NCBI GenBank assembly: GCA_034440615.1
Contig: JAOTOM010005100.1
Span: 512,501 to 576,500, forward strand
Origin: Ashinkailepas kermadecensis
Taxonomy: Eukaryota > Arthropoda > Thecostraca > Neolepadidae
DNA: 64,000 nt
Direction: 5' to 3'
The position numbers and the translations under genes were made by a program. This document shows positions 24,401 through 34,900 of this stretch, piece by piece (position 1 is the stretch's first letter; each line of letters opens with the position of its first letter). The notes under the pieces were generated by a model, which saw only the letters and a program-made list of their open reading frames with translations, had not been told where the DNA came from and did not search any database.

Positions 24401-27400
24401 ATTAGCACGAAAAAAATGGAATAGCATATGAGTAATAGCTTGCACAAGTTTTTCCCTACAGCCTTTACTATTGCCACGATCGGCGGAGGTCATCAAACGC
24501 TGATTGGTCGGCTCAAGTTTATAGAATTGATGGTCCTCTCAAGCGTCTCCCTTTTTGGGAAGCGGAGCGTTCTACCTGGTGTTCTATAGCCTTGGGTCAG
24601 TCGTCCCGCAATGATGCGCGGGGCCGTTTAGGAATGATGCGTTTCAGATGGCTATAGGATATCTGACTTACGAAAGGATATGCATTGTTCTGCGCCGCAG
24701 TGAGACGTTCGTCGGGTTCCTCCGTGGGAGGTGCACCGTCTCAACGTGCACTTCAGCAACGACACTGTCGTTAGGTTCCGTCCGTGGGAGGTGCGGGTCC
24801 GTCTGGGCGTGTACGACTTCGGTAACGACACGGTCACGGCCGGCGAGGCGATCCGCCGGATAGCTGTGCACCCTCGGTACGACTCCAGCACCTACCGGAA
24901 CGATGCGGCAGTGCTGACACTGGCGCGGCCGGCGCGGTTCCGAGACATCTGGCCGATTTGCCTGCCGAAACCGGGCGGCAGCTTCGAGGACGTCATGGCA
25001 ACCGTGGCAGGTGAGAGCCACAGCGCATATCCTCCACCTCCACCCAGCTGGGCGACACGGGGCCGACCATCGGACCCTTGTCAGCGAGCTAGCTGGTGTC
25101 ATCGACTACGAGGGACGGCAGCTGTCAATTCTTCACAGAAATTTTCAAATTTTTGCTTACACCGATTATTTCTGGAGACTGATTTCGAGAAGATTAATGT
25201 TTACTTGTTTAAAAAGTTTAAATTGATGCATTTAATGTAATGTACCACGTACGTATGTAATTTAATGTACTTAATCGAAAAGTTTAAATTTAATCTAGCG
25301 AGGACGAAAACTAAGGAGACTGAGAAGGCAACAGGATGGAGTAACGAGTGGAGCATATCTCCTGAAAGCGCCCGCTTATCCATACCCCCAAGATTCGCTG
25401 CCCATGCTTCCACGCCGAATTGTTTTTTTTTCATAATTGCACTTCGGACCACACACGGGTGGAGAAGTTCGAAAATTATCGGTGGGGCATAGTGTACTGA
25501 GGAAATAAATAAGTGCTGCTAATTTGGTTTGTGGGGCCCACCCCATAGGGTTCCTTGCTACAGGGGCGGATCTAAAAATTTTGATGGGGGCACTTCGTTC
25601 TGGAGGGGCCTTTTCTACTCCGAGGGCGTTGGGTTGAGCGGGGTTCGGGGCGGTGTGCACTCGTTTGGGTGGCGTTCGGGTGGCATTTTTTACCTCGATC
25701 CTCGACCGGGAGCACATGCCCCCAGTTTCCCCTGGCTCCGCCACTGCCATACTAAGATAGCAAGAAGTTGGTGGGGGCCAAGGCTGAGGCCCCACCGAAA
25801 GCATAGGAAACTCCACCATATGGGCCGTTCCCCTCAATTATTTGTCCTTGTAAAAACCAATGATTGGACCCCTCTACTACAAATTGGTACAATACTTGCA
25901 AATTGACCTACAACAAATTGGTATCCCGAAGGGTGGCAGGATGCAGTTCATGTTTCTGATAACGTCCTAAATAAAAGTTAATGAAGCTTCTGACAAAACA
26001 TTGCATGGAACTTCTACCAAGCATGTTCTTGAGAACGGTTTCATATCTGGGTCATACAGTAAAGAACAGAAACTTCTCTAGGGCCTCCTCAAACATGCTA
26101 CGTGGTGGAGGGGAGGGGTGTGGCACCATAGTCATGACCGTACTCCTCCCCTTAGTCAGTGATCTTTCCCAATTGCTTTACCATTACTGGGGTGGGGGGT
26201 GGGTCGGAGTCTGACTGGCTCGGAGGGTGGTCCAGCAACCACGAAAGGATTGGATTTGATTGGATTGTGGCGTTTCGACGCACTCAGCAGCTGAGGCCAT
26301 ATGGCATCGTCTGCCTCTCACCCTGGAAGGAAGAGCGGGCAACGCGGGGAATCGAACCCCGTACGTCTGGCGTGCCAGACGCTCAGTTTAACCCCCGAGT
26401 TACCAACGCCCAACCACGAAAGGTTGCGGCCTCCGAGTCCAAATTACTTAGCACAGGCCCTGAACTCTCCCGAAGTGTTTGTTGTTTCCTCTAGGCACGA
26501 TAAACCCCTAGAATGCATCGTTTCATTGCGTCCAATTGGTTTTTAAAATGTACGTGGTGCCTCTCCCGAGCGGATGGCCCTGCTGAAAGTAAGTCACTGC
26601 TACTCGTGTCGCCACATTTCGGTCCAGCACACGGTATGAACCTGGAAAAGATGCAGAGATAATCCCCCCGTCAATTCCATGTTCGCCCTAGAATGAGCCA
26701 TTTCGAGAGAAAAAATTCCTTATGATCCAATTCGAACGCAAATCCACAAGTATTTAAAACTATTCAGAAATTTTCAAAGTTGCAAAGTTGGAAACTTGAT
26801 TTAACCATCATGGGGATTTCAATCGGAATATTCTCGAAGCTTTACATACGGAACTTCCGAAGAAAGCCTCTCCCATGATAGCTTCAAGGAAGGTGAACTT
26901 AGCTAGATTGTACGTTTTCCTGTTCCAGAATGGTGTGATTGTGCCGAAAAACAAATCATTGTCTCTAACCACAGCCACCATTGTCTCTTCGCTCGGAAGT
27001 CGTAACTAACTCAGAGATCACTTTTTGTCCGGGTGGGTCGGCAGAACCTCCACCACCTGGCGTCATTTTGTGACATTGATTAGGGGGCAAATGACGTTTG
27101 TGATGGTCAAAACTGCCACCAAATCCATTTTTGTCCAGTGTACGTCAACAGGCGCAATGGATAAGCTTCGGTCTGATTGGGGGAGGCGGCTAAGTCAATG
27201 ATTGAAGGGCCAGTGGCCCCCCTTAGCGTATGCAAGGCAAAATATCTGACCTTCACACATAACTTGGTGGGCCGGCAGGATGGGGCACCATCTACTCGGA
27301 CGGACCGACCAGCAGTGTGCTGCGCCAGGTGACCATACCCGTGTGGGGCGAGCGCGAGTGTGACGCCGCCTACCCGCAGACCATCGACCGAGTGTTCATC

Positions 27401-30400
27401 TGCGCCGGCGGCCGGCGGGGCGGTCATGACGCCTGTCAGGTCAGTCGTGACCCGATGTCACGCTGTCCAGCGCATAGTCACCTCCCAGTCGCACTAAACG
27501 AAGTTCAGTCTCGAGTCGCTGTCAGGACGGTATTAAGCCGCGGAGCCAGCGTCGGATGGGTTAACGGGAGTCGGAGCTGTGTACAACTTTCAGTACGGCA
27601 GGACGGCAGGGCATGCTGTTATCGAGCAAGACCAGGCAACAGAATACAATCACAACACACTTAGCAAACAAATGTGATTATGGAAGTATAGTAAAGGATG
27701 CCCATTGCCCAGTCAACGATGGAGGAGACAATTACACAATGTTCTGTTCGGGGTACAAGTGGTCTGTATGTGTCGCATTGCCAGGTCTGAATCGTACCCC
27801 GATTTTTTTTGTGATATACAAATCAGATACCTGGGAACACAAACGATTGGTATCTTCAGTCCGCCAGCAGCTCGAATGCCTTCCGACAGTGGGGGAGAGC
27901 GGTGCTGGTGCTCGAGCCAGACGTAGGGGGGTTTTTCCGGGGTGGGGGAGGGTTGCTCGTGGCAGGGACCCAGGCGACGTACGAGTAGCTCGTTTCGCCA
28001 GGCCTGGTGGATACGGTGTCGTATCTCGTGGCAGCGCCGTGTGATGTCCCAGGGCGACTCGTGAGGTTCGCTGCAGTACCGGCTGCAGTTTCGCCAGGCC
28101 TGGTGGCCGCCGTGTCGTATCTCGTGGCAGCGCTGTGTGGTGTCGCAGGGCGACTCGTGAGCAGAGTGGGAAACTTACTTTCTGGGTTCGGAGTCGGAGT
28201 GCATATCGACTTCTTCCGGAGTACATTTTAATGGACATATTATTTTTATATGCATGGAATCTGTTTACCGGTAACCGACGAAAAAAGCCAATGTAGTCAG
28301 TACCTACGTAATATGCATGAGTAACATGCATTGTCATTTTTCGTCAAATCAAATGTCAAAGCATAGGAACAAAGAAGTGAACAATGGATGGCACCGCCCG
28401 GCAGAGAATCGCGATAGTCAGCACAGCTTCGTCTCTCATAACTCACAGGAGCAATGCGCTTTCCTTTCACTGTTGGTTTCAGTATAAGGCTAGCCACATG
28501 AAAAACAAACAAAAATACTTCACACTTCACCCTCAGCTCAGAGCGCATACCTACGTACGCAGCCAATTACCTACGTAATACGAACCCACCTCCGCTACCG
28601 CACACGCCACAGTCGGAGGTCCGATGTGATAGCGGTGCGCAACGCAAAGGATCAGTCAAGGTCTTGTGTTTGCGGGATGACACTGTTAACAATGTGTTCA
28701 AAGTTGCTAATGGTTATGACGTCATATAAAAAATATCTTACATCAGTTGGTTCACAGACAGATTTCAGAACATTTAACACTAACGCAGCCAATTCTGATC
28801 GGCGGCCTCCGGGACTCCGGAGGACGTCTCTTAAAACTGTCAAATTTTCCCATTATATGGGTGGCGCGAATGCAGGTTTTCGGAGACGCGGCTCCAGAGT
28901 CTGAGTAACCGGAGAACATTGTACTCAGTGCGCAGGTGCGCCGTCTTGCAAGCGCTGTTGCCGCGTCGTCGTCTGCGTTTCCGGTGATTGAGATTGAGAT
29001 AATTGTGTAAATCTGTGTTCCGGCTGCTGACTGCTACGAAAAGTGGTTAGTTTGAGTGGTAACCGAAGTGGAATAACCAGCGTTTTTGTGGGTGTCATTC
29101 TGTGTTTGTTTTTATTGACATATTTGTTCCCCCATTTGTGTCGCAGTGCATGTGAAGCCCGTCCTATCCAGTATGAACCCAGAGTGCAAAAAATGTTTTC
29201 AGAGATAAAATATCTGAAGAAGTGCCTTAATTCCCACCCTGCTCGTGAGGTTCGCTGTAGTCTCGCCAGGCCTGATGGCCGCGGTGTAGTATCTCGTGAC
29301 CGCGCCGTGAGGTGTTGACAGCGCCGTGTGGTGTCGCAGGGCGACCCAGGACGTCCGCTGCAGTACCGGCGGCAATCTCGTCAGGCCTGGTGACGCGGTG
29401 TCGTTTCTCGTAACAGCGCCGTGCGATGTCACAGAGCGACTCGTGAGGTCCGCTGCAGTATCGTCTCGCCAGGCCTGGTGACTGCGGTGTCGTATCTCGT
29501 GACAGTATCGTGTGGTGTTGCAAGGCGACTCGGGAGGTCTGCTGCAGTACCGGCGGCAGTCTCGCCAGGCCTGATGGCCGCGGTGTCGTATCTCGTGACA
29601 GCGCCGCGAGGTGTTAACAGCGCCGTGTGTTGTCGCAGGGCGACTCGGGAGGTCTGCTGCAGTACCGGCGGCAGTCTCGCCAGGCCTGATGGCCGCGGTG
29701 TCGTATCTCGTGACAGCGCCGCGAGGTGTTAACAGCGCCGTGTGTTGTCGCAGGGCGACTCGGGAGGTCTGCTGCAGTACCGGCGGCAGTCTCGCCAGTC
29801 CTGATGGCCGCGGTGTCGTATCTCGTGACATCGCCGCGAGGTGTTAACAGCGCCGTGTGTTGTCTCAGGGCGACTCGGGAGGTCTGCTGCAGTACCGACG
29901 GCAGTCTCAGCCGGCCTGCCGGCTGCAGTGTCGTATCTCATGACAGTGCCGTGTGGTGCCGCAGGGAGACTCGGGAGGGTCTGCTGCAGTACCGACGGCA
30001 GTTACCAGGCCTGCCGGCTGCAGTGTCGTATCTCATGACAGTGCCGTGTGGTGCCGCAGGGAGACTCGTGAGGTCCGCTGCAGTCTCGCCAGGCCTGGTG
30101 ACTGCCGTATCATATGTCGTGACAGTGCCGTGGTGTTGAAGGCTGTGGTGTGAGGGATTCTGTCAGTACCGACGGCAGTCTCGCCGGGCCTGATGGCCGC
30201 GGTGTCGTATCTTGCATCGCCGCGAGGTGTTAGCGCCGTGTGTTGTCGCAGGGCGACTCGGGAGGTCTGCTGCAGTACCGGCGGCAGTCTCGCCAGGCGG
30301 CTGCGGTGTCGTATTCTGACAGCGCCGGAGGTGTTAACAGCGCCGTGTGTTGTCGATGTCTGCTGCAGTACCGACAGTCTTATCCGGCCTGGATGGCTGC

Positions 30401-31025
30401 GGTGTATATTCATGACAGTGCCGTGTGGTGCCGCAGGGAGACTCGTGAGGTCCGCTGCAGTCTCGCCAGGCCTGGTGACTGCCGTATCATATCTCGTGAC
30501 AGTGCCGTGCGGTGTTGACAGCGCCATGTGGTGTCGCAGGGCGACTCAGGAGGTCCGCTGCAGTACCGGCGGCAGTCTCACCAGGCCTGTGGTGCCGCAG
30601 GGAGACTCGTGAGGTCCGCTGCAGTCTCGCCAGGCCTGGTGACTGCCGTATCATATGTCGTGACAGTGCCGTGCGGTGTTGACAGCGCCATGTGGTGTCG
30701 CAGGGCGACTCGTGAGGTCCGCTGCAGTCTCGCCAGGCCTGGTGACTGCCGTATCGTATCTCGTGACAGTGCCGTGCGGTGTTGACAGCGCCATGTGGTG
30801 TCGCAGGGCGACTCAGGAGGTCCGCTGCAGTACCGGCGGCAGTCTCGCCAGGCTGTGGTGTCGCAGGGCGACTCAGGAGGTCCGCTGCAGTACCGGCGGC
30901 CGGACGGCACGTGGAGCGTCATTGGCATCGTCTCCTGGGGCCGGAAGTGTGCCCAGGCCGGCTACCCGGGCGTCTACACCAGAGTCACGCACATGCTGCC
31001 CTGGATCCGCCGCAAGACTGACTGA
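15362..31025 (+). CDS. Secreted S1A (trypsin-like) serine protease with Thr-rich stalk
   Basis: Exons: 15362-15428, 19032-19295 (may extend), a tentative 20377-20451, 23965-24136, 24775-25010, 27279-27439, 30867-31025. Phases match throughout; without the tentative exon the product is 352 aa. Order: hydrophobic signal peptide [11 protein letters not shown], a short N-terminal region, a Thr/Pro-rich stalk, activation site GTR|IVGG, His in TAAHC, Asp in NDAAVL, Ser in GDSGGP. The residue six before the Ser is Asp, predicting cleavage after Lys/Arg, and SWG plus the pocket Gly are present. CG before the activation site fits a disulfide tether to the prodomain, as in arthropod clotting and phenoloxidase-cascade enzymes. 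I cannot see a CLIP domain. Almost every junction in this gene is accompanied by tandem copies of itself. Confidence 0.9.
18079..18280. mobile_element. hAT-like MITE family B, copy a
   Basis: CAGTGGCGCAGCCAAG at the left, CTTGGCTGCGCCTCTG at the right. Flanks GTATGCTT (18071-18078) and GTATAATT (18281-18288) match at 6 of 8. A left-end fragment of the same family lies at 17915-17960. Lies in protease intron 1. Confidence 0.85.
19032..19295 (+). CDS. Serine protease exon 2: N-terminal region and start of Thr-rich stalk
   Basis: Acceptor CCCCTTCAG. Encodes [37 protein letters not shown] and then a run of Thr/Ala/Pro. The earliest phase-1 donor is GCAG|GTACTG at 19295. The frame remains open through the 60-bp repeats to a stop at 20105, so the exon could instead end at the better donor ACAG|GTGCGT (20075) or another repeat unit, lengthening the stalk in 20-residue steps. 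Confidence 0.75.
19291..20290 (+). repeat. 60-bp array derived from exon-2 donor junction (about 17 units)
   Basis: Exact 60-bp period. Each unit pairs a copy of the exon end (CACCGAC-CACCACAG, compare CGCCCACCACTGCAG) with a copy of the intron start (GTACTGCTCCCACTGA..AATCACAGACTACGG). The intronic GT is kept in the first unit and near 20076 and 20196; most others read GC (CAG|GCACG) or AT. The length is a multiple of three and the sense frame is open, reading [20 protein letters not shown]. It may be coding stalk, intron, or variably either. Confidence 0.85.
20377..20451 (+). CDS. Tentative serine protease exon 3 (short Cys-containing stalk piece)
   Basis: Acceptor TTGACAG and donor CTCAG|GTGAGT enclose 75 bases, phase 1 to phase 1, so inclusion or skipping leaves the frame intact. 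Reads [17 protein letters not shown] and so on, with two Cys. Supported only by splice signals, phase and the fact that its donor seeds the next array. Confidence 0.45.
20427..21240 (+). repeat. 39-bp array of strong splice-donor sequences (about 20 units)
   Basis: Unit close to GGCGCCACCACCGAGCTCCA+CCCAGGTCAGTCCAGT. The first unit is the end of the tentative exon plus its intron start (CTCAG|GTGAGTCCAGT), and nearly every later unit retains CAG|GTCAGT or CAG|GTGAGT, a near-consensus donor. The period is a multiple of three and two sense frames are open ([13 protein letters not shown] or [13 protein letters not shown]). Whether it is exonic or intronic cannot be decided from sequence. Confidence 0.85.
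22200..22815 (+). repeat. 24-bp GC-rich minisatellite
   Basis: About 18 near-perfect units of GGTGCAGGGCAGCGGTCGTC+ACTA, then shorter 22-23-bp variants to about 22810. The word GTCGTCACTAG|GTGCAGGG loosely resembles the next exon's acceptor (GTCGTCAG|GGTGCGGG at 23965), so this too may be junction-derived; that resemblance is weak. Long open frames in both strands are by-products of the repeat. Confidence 0.85.
22815..22995 (+). repeat. About 30-bp GGCTCCTGCAGGGGCAG repeat
   Basis: Five to six degenerate units (GATCCGGCTCCTGCAGGGGC), directly continuing the 24-bp array. No exon recognised. Confidence 0.75.
23965..24136 (+). CDS. Serine protease exon: activation site and catalytic His
   Basis: Acceptor GTCGTCGTCAG, donor ACA|GTAAGT; phase 1 in, phase 2 out. 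Encodes [42 protein letters not shown]. The R-IVGG activation cleavage and the His of TAAHC are intact. Confidence 0.93.
24716..24833 (+). repeat. 59-bp duplication spanning the Asp-exon acceptor
   Basis: GTTCCTCCGTGGGAGGTGC (24716) and GTTCCGTCCGTGGGAGGTGC (24775) start two diverged copies, each followed by TTC-AACGACAC-GTC. The second copy is the true exon start; the first lies in the intron end. A two-copy case of the junction-duplication pattern. Confidence 0.8.
24775..25010 (+). CDS. Serine protease exon: catalytic Asp
   Basis: Acceptor GTCGTTAG, donor GCAG|GTGAGA; phase 2 in, phase 1 out. Joins the previous exon as [20 protein letters not shown]. Contains [12 protein letters not shown], with the catalytic Asp, and [10 protein letters not shown]. 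The frame is open upstream of this acceptor, but that part is a 59-bp duplicate of the exon start, so the start was chosen by phase and homology. Confidence 0.9.
25561..25746. mobile_element. hAT-like MITE
   Basis: Begins CAGGGGCGGATC and ends GGCTCCGCCACTG, imperfect inverted ends of the CAG..CTG type. Flanks CCTTGCTA and CCATACTA agree at 6 of 8 positions, a decayed 8-bp target duplication. Lies in a protease intron. Confidence 0.7.
26249..26410 (-). mobile_element. tRNA-derived SINE family 2, with 13-bp TSD
   Basis: On the minus strand the head reads GGCGTTGGTAACTCGGGGG (A-box region), a hairpin GTCTGGCACGCCAGAC, then B box GGGGTTCGATTCCCC. Both ends are flanked by CAACCACGAAAGG (26236-26248 and 26411-26423), a perfect 13-bp target duplication showing retroposition. 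Not a functional tRNA gene: the tRNA head is fused to a non-tRNA body. Confidence 0.9.
27279..27439 (+). CDS. Serine protease exon: substrate-pocket region
   Basis: Acceptor GGCCGGCAG, donor TCAG|GTCAGT; phase 1 in, phase 0 out. Encodes [28 protein letters not shown] and ends HDACQ. The D of DACQ is the residue that sits at the base of the S1 pocket. Confidence 0.93.
27985..30866 (+). repeat. Array of about 17 copies of the Ser-exon acceptor junction (GDSGG decoys)
   Basis: Each unit (about 60-115 bp) carries intron end GTG(T/C)(C/G)GTG..TGTCGCAG followed by the exon start GGCGACTCGGGAGGTCTGCT(GCAGTACCGGCGG), which would read GDSGG-LQYRR. Copies begin near 28047, 28147, 29337, 29432, 29523, 29641, 29755, 29870, 29965, 30062, 30250, 30440, 30541, 30602, 30702 and 30807; the true exon at 30867 is the last. 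Some units have GAGAC or CGTGAG changes, which replace Ser-Gly codons or create TGA. The array is split by a transposon at 28162-29241. Confidence 0.93.
28162..29241. mobile_element. 1,080-bp hAT-like element inside the GDSGG array, perfect 8-bp TSD
   Basis: Begins CAGAGTGGGAA and ends TTCCCACCCTG, inverted ends of CAGNG type. CTCGTGAG flanks it on both sides (28154-28161 and 29242-29249), and the array unit resumes exactly after it. No transposase is recognisable in its short open frames, so it is non-autonomous. Confidence 0.92.
30867..31025 (+). CDS. Serine protease last exon: catalytic Ser and stop
   Basis: Acceptor GGTGTCGCAG; 53 codons including the TGA at 31023. Encodes [32 protein letters not shown] and [10 protein letters not shown]. 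It is the only copy of the array unit that continues into the rest of the protease domain. Confidence 0.93.
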   Translation, partial: GDSGGPLQYRRPDGTWSVIGIVSWGRKCAQAGYPGVYTRVTHMLPWIRRKTD

Positions 31026-31029
31026 ATGT

Positions 31030-31840
31030 TACTTGTTGAGATTGCCAGCAATTGCTGCCTTGATCACCGATTATGGTGTAATGATGCCTACGAAGAGAAC
31101 ACATTTTAGACAAATTGAGTAATACATTTCATCAGTCAATCTCTCCACTATTAATTTACATGTGTTATCTACGTCCCACCAACAGAAACAAGAGTCCAAG
31201 CAACGAAAAACACACACATGCTCCACATTCACAAACGCAGCGATATATACTAGTTGTCAGATACCATAGTATCAATCCAGCTTATTGTATCAATCTGCAT
31301 ACTTATATAAGTAGGAAAAAGTAATGCGATTTGAATGTGCGATATTTAAGTCATGCTATACTAGAAAGGAAACACATTCAGCTAAAAACGACGTCTAATC
31401 GATAATTGGTAACATGTGGGTATCAACGAAGTGCATACTGGTTCGAATAAGTCACACCACACAGAGAAACAGCATGGTCTTCATCACCGTTTAGAAGGCG
31501 ACTGTGGATGTCGTAGCAGATTCTGTCCGTGAGCACAAACGCACCTGGCCCCTCGTCGCAATCATCTTAGATGGGCATCACGTCATAATCCCCTCATTGC
31601 TATAACGGGCAAAATCTCAAAGATAAATAAATTAGCATTGCGTATGAGTTCAACAAGCTGGAAGATCTCTCTTCCATGACACTCGAGCTTTGTGTTGCAT
31701 TCAGAATTTAACACGCTTGTCCAGACTCGTCACGTCTGTTAGTGTTCTTCCAGGATTCGTCAAATCGTACTTGCCAATTCGTGCAAGTACGATTTACTTT
31801 AATGTCGAAGGATTCCCGAAAATAAACCACGAAGTCACAT
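31030..31840. other. Intergenic between protease and EFCAB10-like gene
   Basis: AT-rich, no exon or named repeat recognised. It must contain the protease 3' UTR; I do not see a canonical AATAAA close to the stop. Confidence 0.4.
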
Positions 31841-31842
31841 AG

Positions 31843-31969
31843 ATGGTGCAAAGAGCCACAAACAGGAGGATGCCGAACCGACAGGAAGAAGCAAAAGCTT
31901 ATATACACAAGCACAAACTACAAACCCTAATGGAAGACCTACTCGCTAAGCTGCTCTTTCATCAACCAG
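31843..31969 (+). CDS. EFCAB10-like exon 1
   Basis: ATG at 31843 (or 31870), ends CAACCAG|GTCAGC in phase 1. Encodes the docking helices ending KLLFHQP. Confidence 0.8.
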
Positions 31970-34900
31970 GTCAGCTTGGTCAGGCCTTGGCAAAGATAAG
32001 CATCGTTGCTAGATACACAGCATCAGCTTATGCAAAATAATTGCTAAGCTCCAGTGCATAAACTTTATCTTCATATGTTCCATTAGGGACACGATGAGTT
32101 TCGTACAACCTTAAAACCTCAACCCTGCGCCGTTGCCTTCATGATTTCACTGAATATAATTCACGTCAGATCGAGTTCCATTTCACATTCCAAACTACAC
32201 TATATACATTCTCGGTGTTACAGAGAACGTCACTTCATTTATGGCTGAAGAAATAGAGAAGTTGATTAAGTTGCGCTCCGACATCGACGGGGACGCGCCG
32301 TTGCTCTTCACTGACCAGAACGTGACATCACTCTTCAACCAGTACGACGTGAACCGTACCGGCGTCATCAGCGCTCTACAGTACACCGACGGTAGGTGTC
32401 ACGGGCGTCACCAACCCGCCGCTCAACTAGCAGCATGGTCATGCCAACGCAAGTGGAACTGGGCGAATAGCGTTCATTTGATAGCCACATTACCATTATA
32501 AGGCGTAATTGGGGACGAGATCCGAGCGATGCCGGGACGCGGGCTGTCGGCCTCCCGTGTTGCCGGCGCAGATGTGACGTCAGACTCATGTCGACAGAGG
32601 ACGGGGTGGCGCGGTCCGAACGAGGGCGAGACGCAGGCTGTAGGCCTCCAGTGTAGCCAGCACAGGATGTGGCGTCAGGCCCATGTCGACGGGGAACGGG
32701 GTGGCGCAGTCCTGGCGTCTATGAGTGCTGAAACACGATTTGTTTTTTCCGACAAATCATTTTATCTTTGAATTCAAGGACTCTGAAAGCTCAAGCCTCA
32801 AGTCATGTTGTTTGTTGCGTGTGCTCCGTGCATTGTTGACCATGGCCTTCAATCGTGCCATTTCAAAGTCCAAAACATAAGATTGTGTAAATCCAATCGT
32901 GATCAGGGTTGGATTTGTGTTTTGTAATACTGGATGTGGACAGGGGAAATTTTGGGCAATCGAATACCAAGTATTTAAACATGTGACATCAGAATCTCGG
33001 TTTGCACGTTGCAGTGAATCTTGACCATTTCATCACAGGGCAGTTCATTGTCAAACAGCACCATTCAACTTCAAAATGAGAAAAATGAGATGATAATTGT
33101 ATGTAGACGATAATGTTCCGAATGGCAGAAATCCAGGAACCGCCTATTTCTGTCAGCCCTGATCGTGATAAATGTCGTGCCCCGGCGCGCCACGACGCCT
33201 ATACTAACACCGCATGGAGTGTCATACAGCTGTGTCATAAAAGTAAATGTCATAAAACTAGCTGACAAAGGACAGTCTTCGGAAAGAATATTGAGATGAC
33301 GAGCAAGCAACAAAAATTCCGAAGAGAACTTCGAACCGTATGGCTTATTTCGCATGAATCGGAGAAATCGGGTTCCATCATGACGTCACAGACGGTATAA
33401 GTGTAACAGGATTTTTCCATGTTCCCGAAAGATCCGGAAAAGAATATTTTCGTTAAACGGAAAGATATAATCGAAATTAAATATAACAACTCTCAAGTGC
33501 GTCAACCTGCGTAATGTTACCCGAAAACCGCAAGCCTGTCCACGTCTGAGCTATGTTCCGACGCAGATGCTTCTAATGCTTCACGCCACTGTCCGCCAGC
33601 TGCCTCCGGTCTGTTTCTCTTCAAATTGGAGGCAGCATGAATCCATCTGCCTGCAGGGGTGTTGTTTTGCATACTTTTGGAGGTCATCTATCAGTCCCCT
33701 CAATGGCAATTTTTATTCCGGTATGTCATTTTCGCCCTCAACATATTTTTTTAATTAATATTCCTGCCAAGATGCTGCCACAGCTGCGCTTAAAGCAAAG
33801 CTGAAAACTTTGTTGACACTTTCGAATCCGCATATTGATAGATAATTGCACTCCTGGCTTCTCTCAACTGATCAGCCTCATTAAGAGACAAGGGCCTGAA
33901 TATCAGCTACCAACCGATTAGCAGGTCTAATTCTGCTTGAAGAAGGCAGGATCTGAAGCGTTGTGACAGCCGATAGTCAACAAGGTTTAAAAACGTTACA
34001 GTCGGAGCGGATCGGACCGCCAATATTAACTCCTTCGTATAAACACGCGCGTAGAAATCGCTCGGGCATCGTCCCCGCAGGCAATATCACCGCTAGTACG
34101 TGCAGACGCATTACTCCCACTCACAAGAATGCACGGAAACAATTGTCTGTTGCACACCATGCATGAGCTGTATTTCTGGGGATTTTTCTTAGGTGACACC
34201 CTGGCAGCTATGATCTTAGCCAATAGAGGAGAACGTTGAAGGTTATGATACCGGTAATGTAATTGTGTAGTAGGACACGCAAGCTTGTGTGCGAATTCCA
34301 GAGCCTGTCTGTCATTGGCGACATATTTGATTATTCACATGGCGACTTATCCGACCATCCGTGGTACCCCACAGCCTTCAAGACGCTCGGTCTGCCGCTG
34401 CACGTCACACCGGAGCCCCACTCCACCCAGGCACAGTTCCTAGTCGACGTGTAAGTACAGTGCCGATTTCACGCTATATCCGACCACAGACCCACTGCAC
34501 CCAGGAGGCACAGTTTCTGGACGACGTGTAAGTACAGCGCCGACTTCACGCTATATCCGACCACAGACCCACTGGACCCAGGCACAGTTTCTGGACGACG
34601 TGTAAGTACGGCGCCGACTTCACGCTATATCCGACCACAGACCCACCGCACCCAGGCACAGTTCCTGGATGGCGTGTAAGTACAGCGCCGATTTCGCGCT
34701 ATATCCGACCCCAGACCCACTGGACCCAGGCAGTTTCTAAACGACGTGTAAGTACAGCGCCGACTTCACGCTATGTCCGACCACAGACCCACCGCACCCA
34801 GGCACAATTCCTGGATGGCGTGTAAGTAGTACGATTTCACGTGATGTGTCCGCCATGCCCAACCATAGAGTCGCCACTCTGTTGAAACATATTCATACAG

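Noticed and set aside
26330..26410. Functional tRNA gene on the minus strand
   Set aside because: Convincing B box and stem, but the head is fused to a SINE body bounded by a 13-bp duplication.
30240..30518. Open frame reading [12 protein letters not shown] as a separate serine protease
   Set aside because: It is one unit of the junction-derived array, lacking any other protease segment; the true exon is at 30867.
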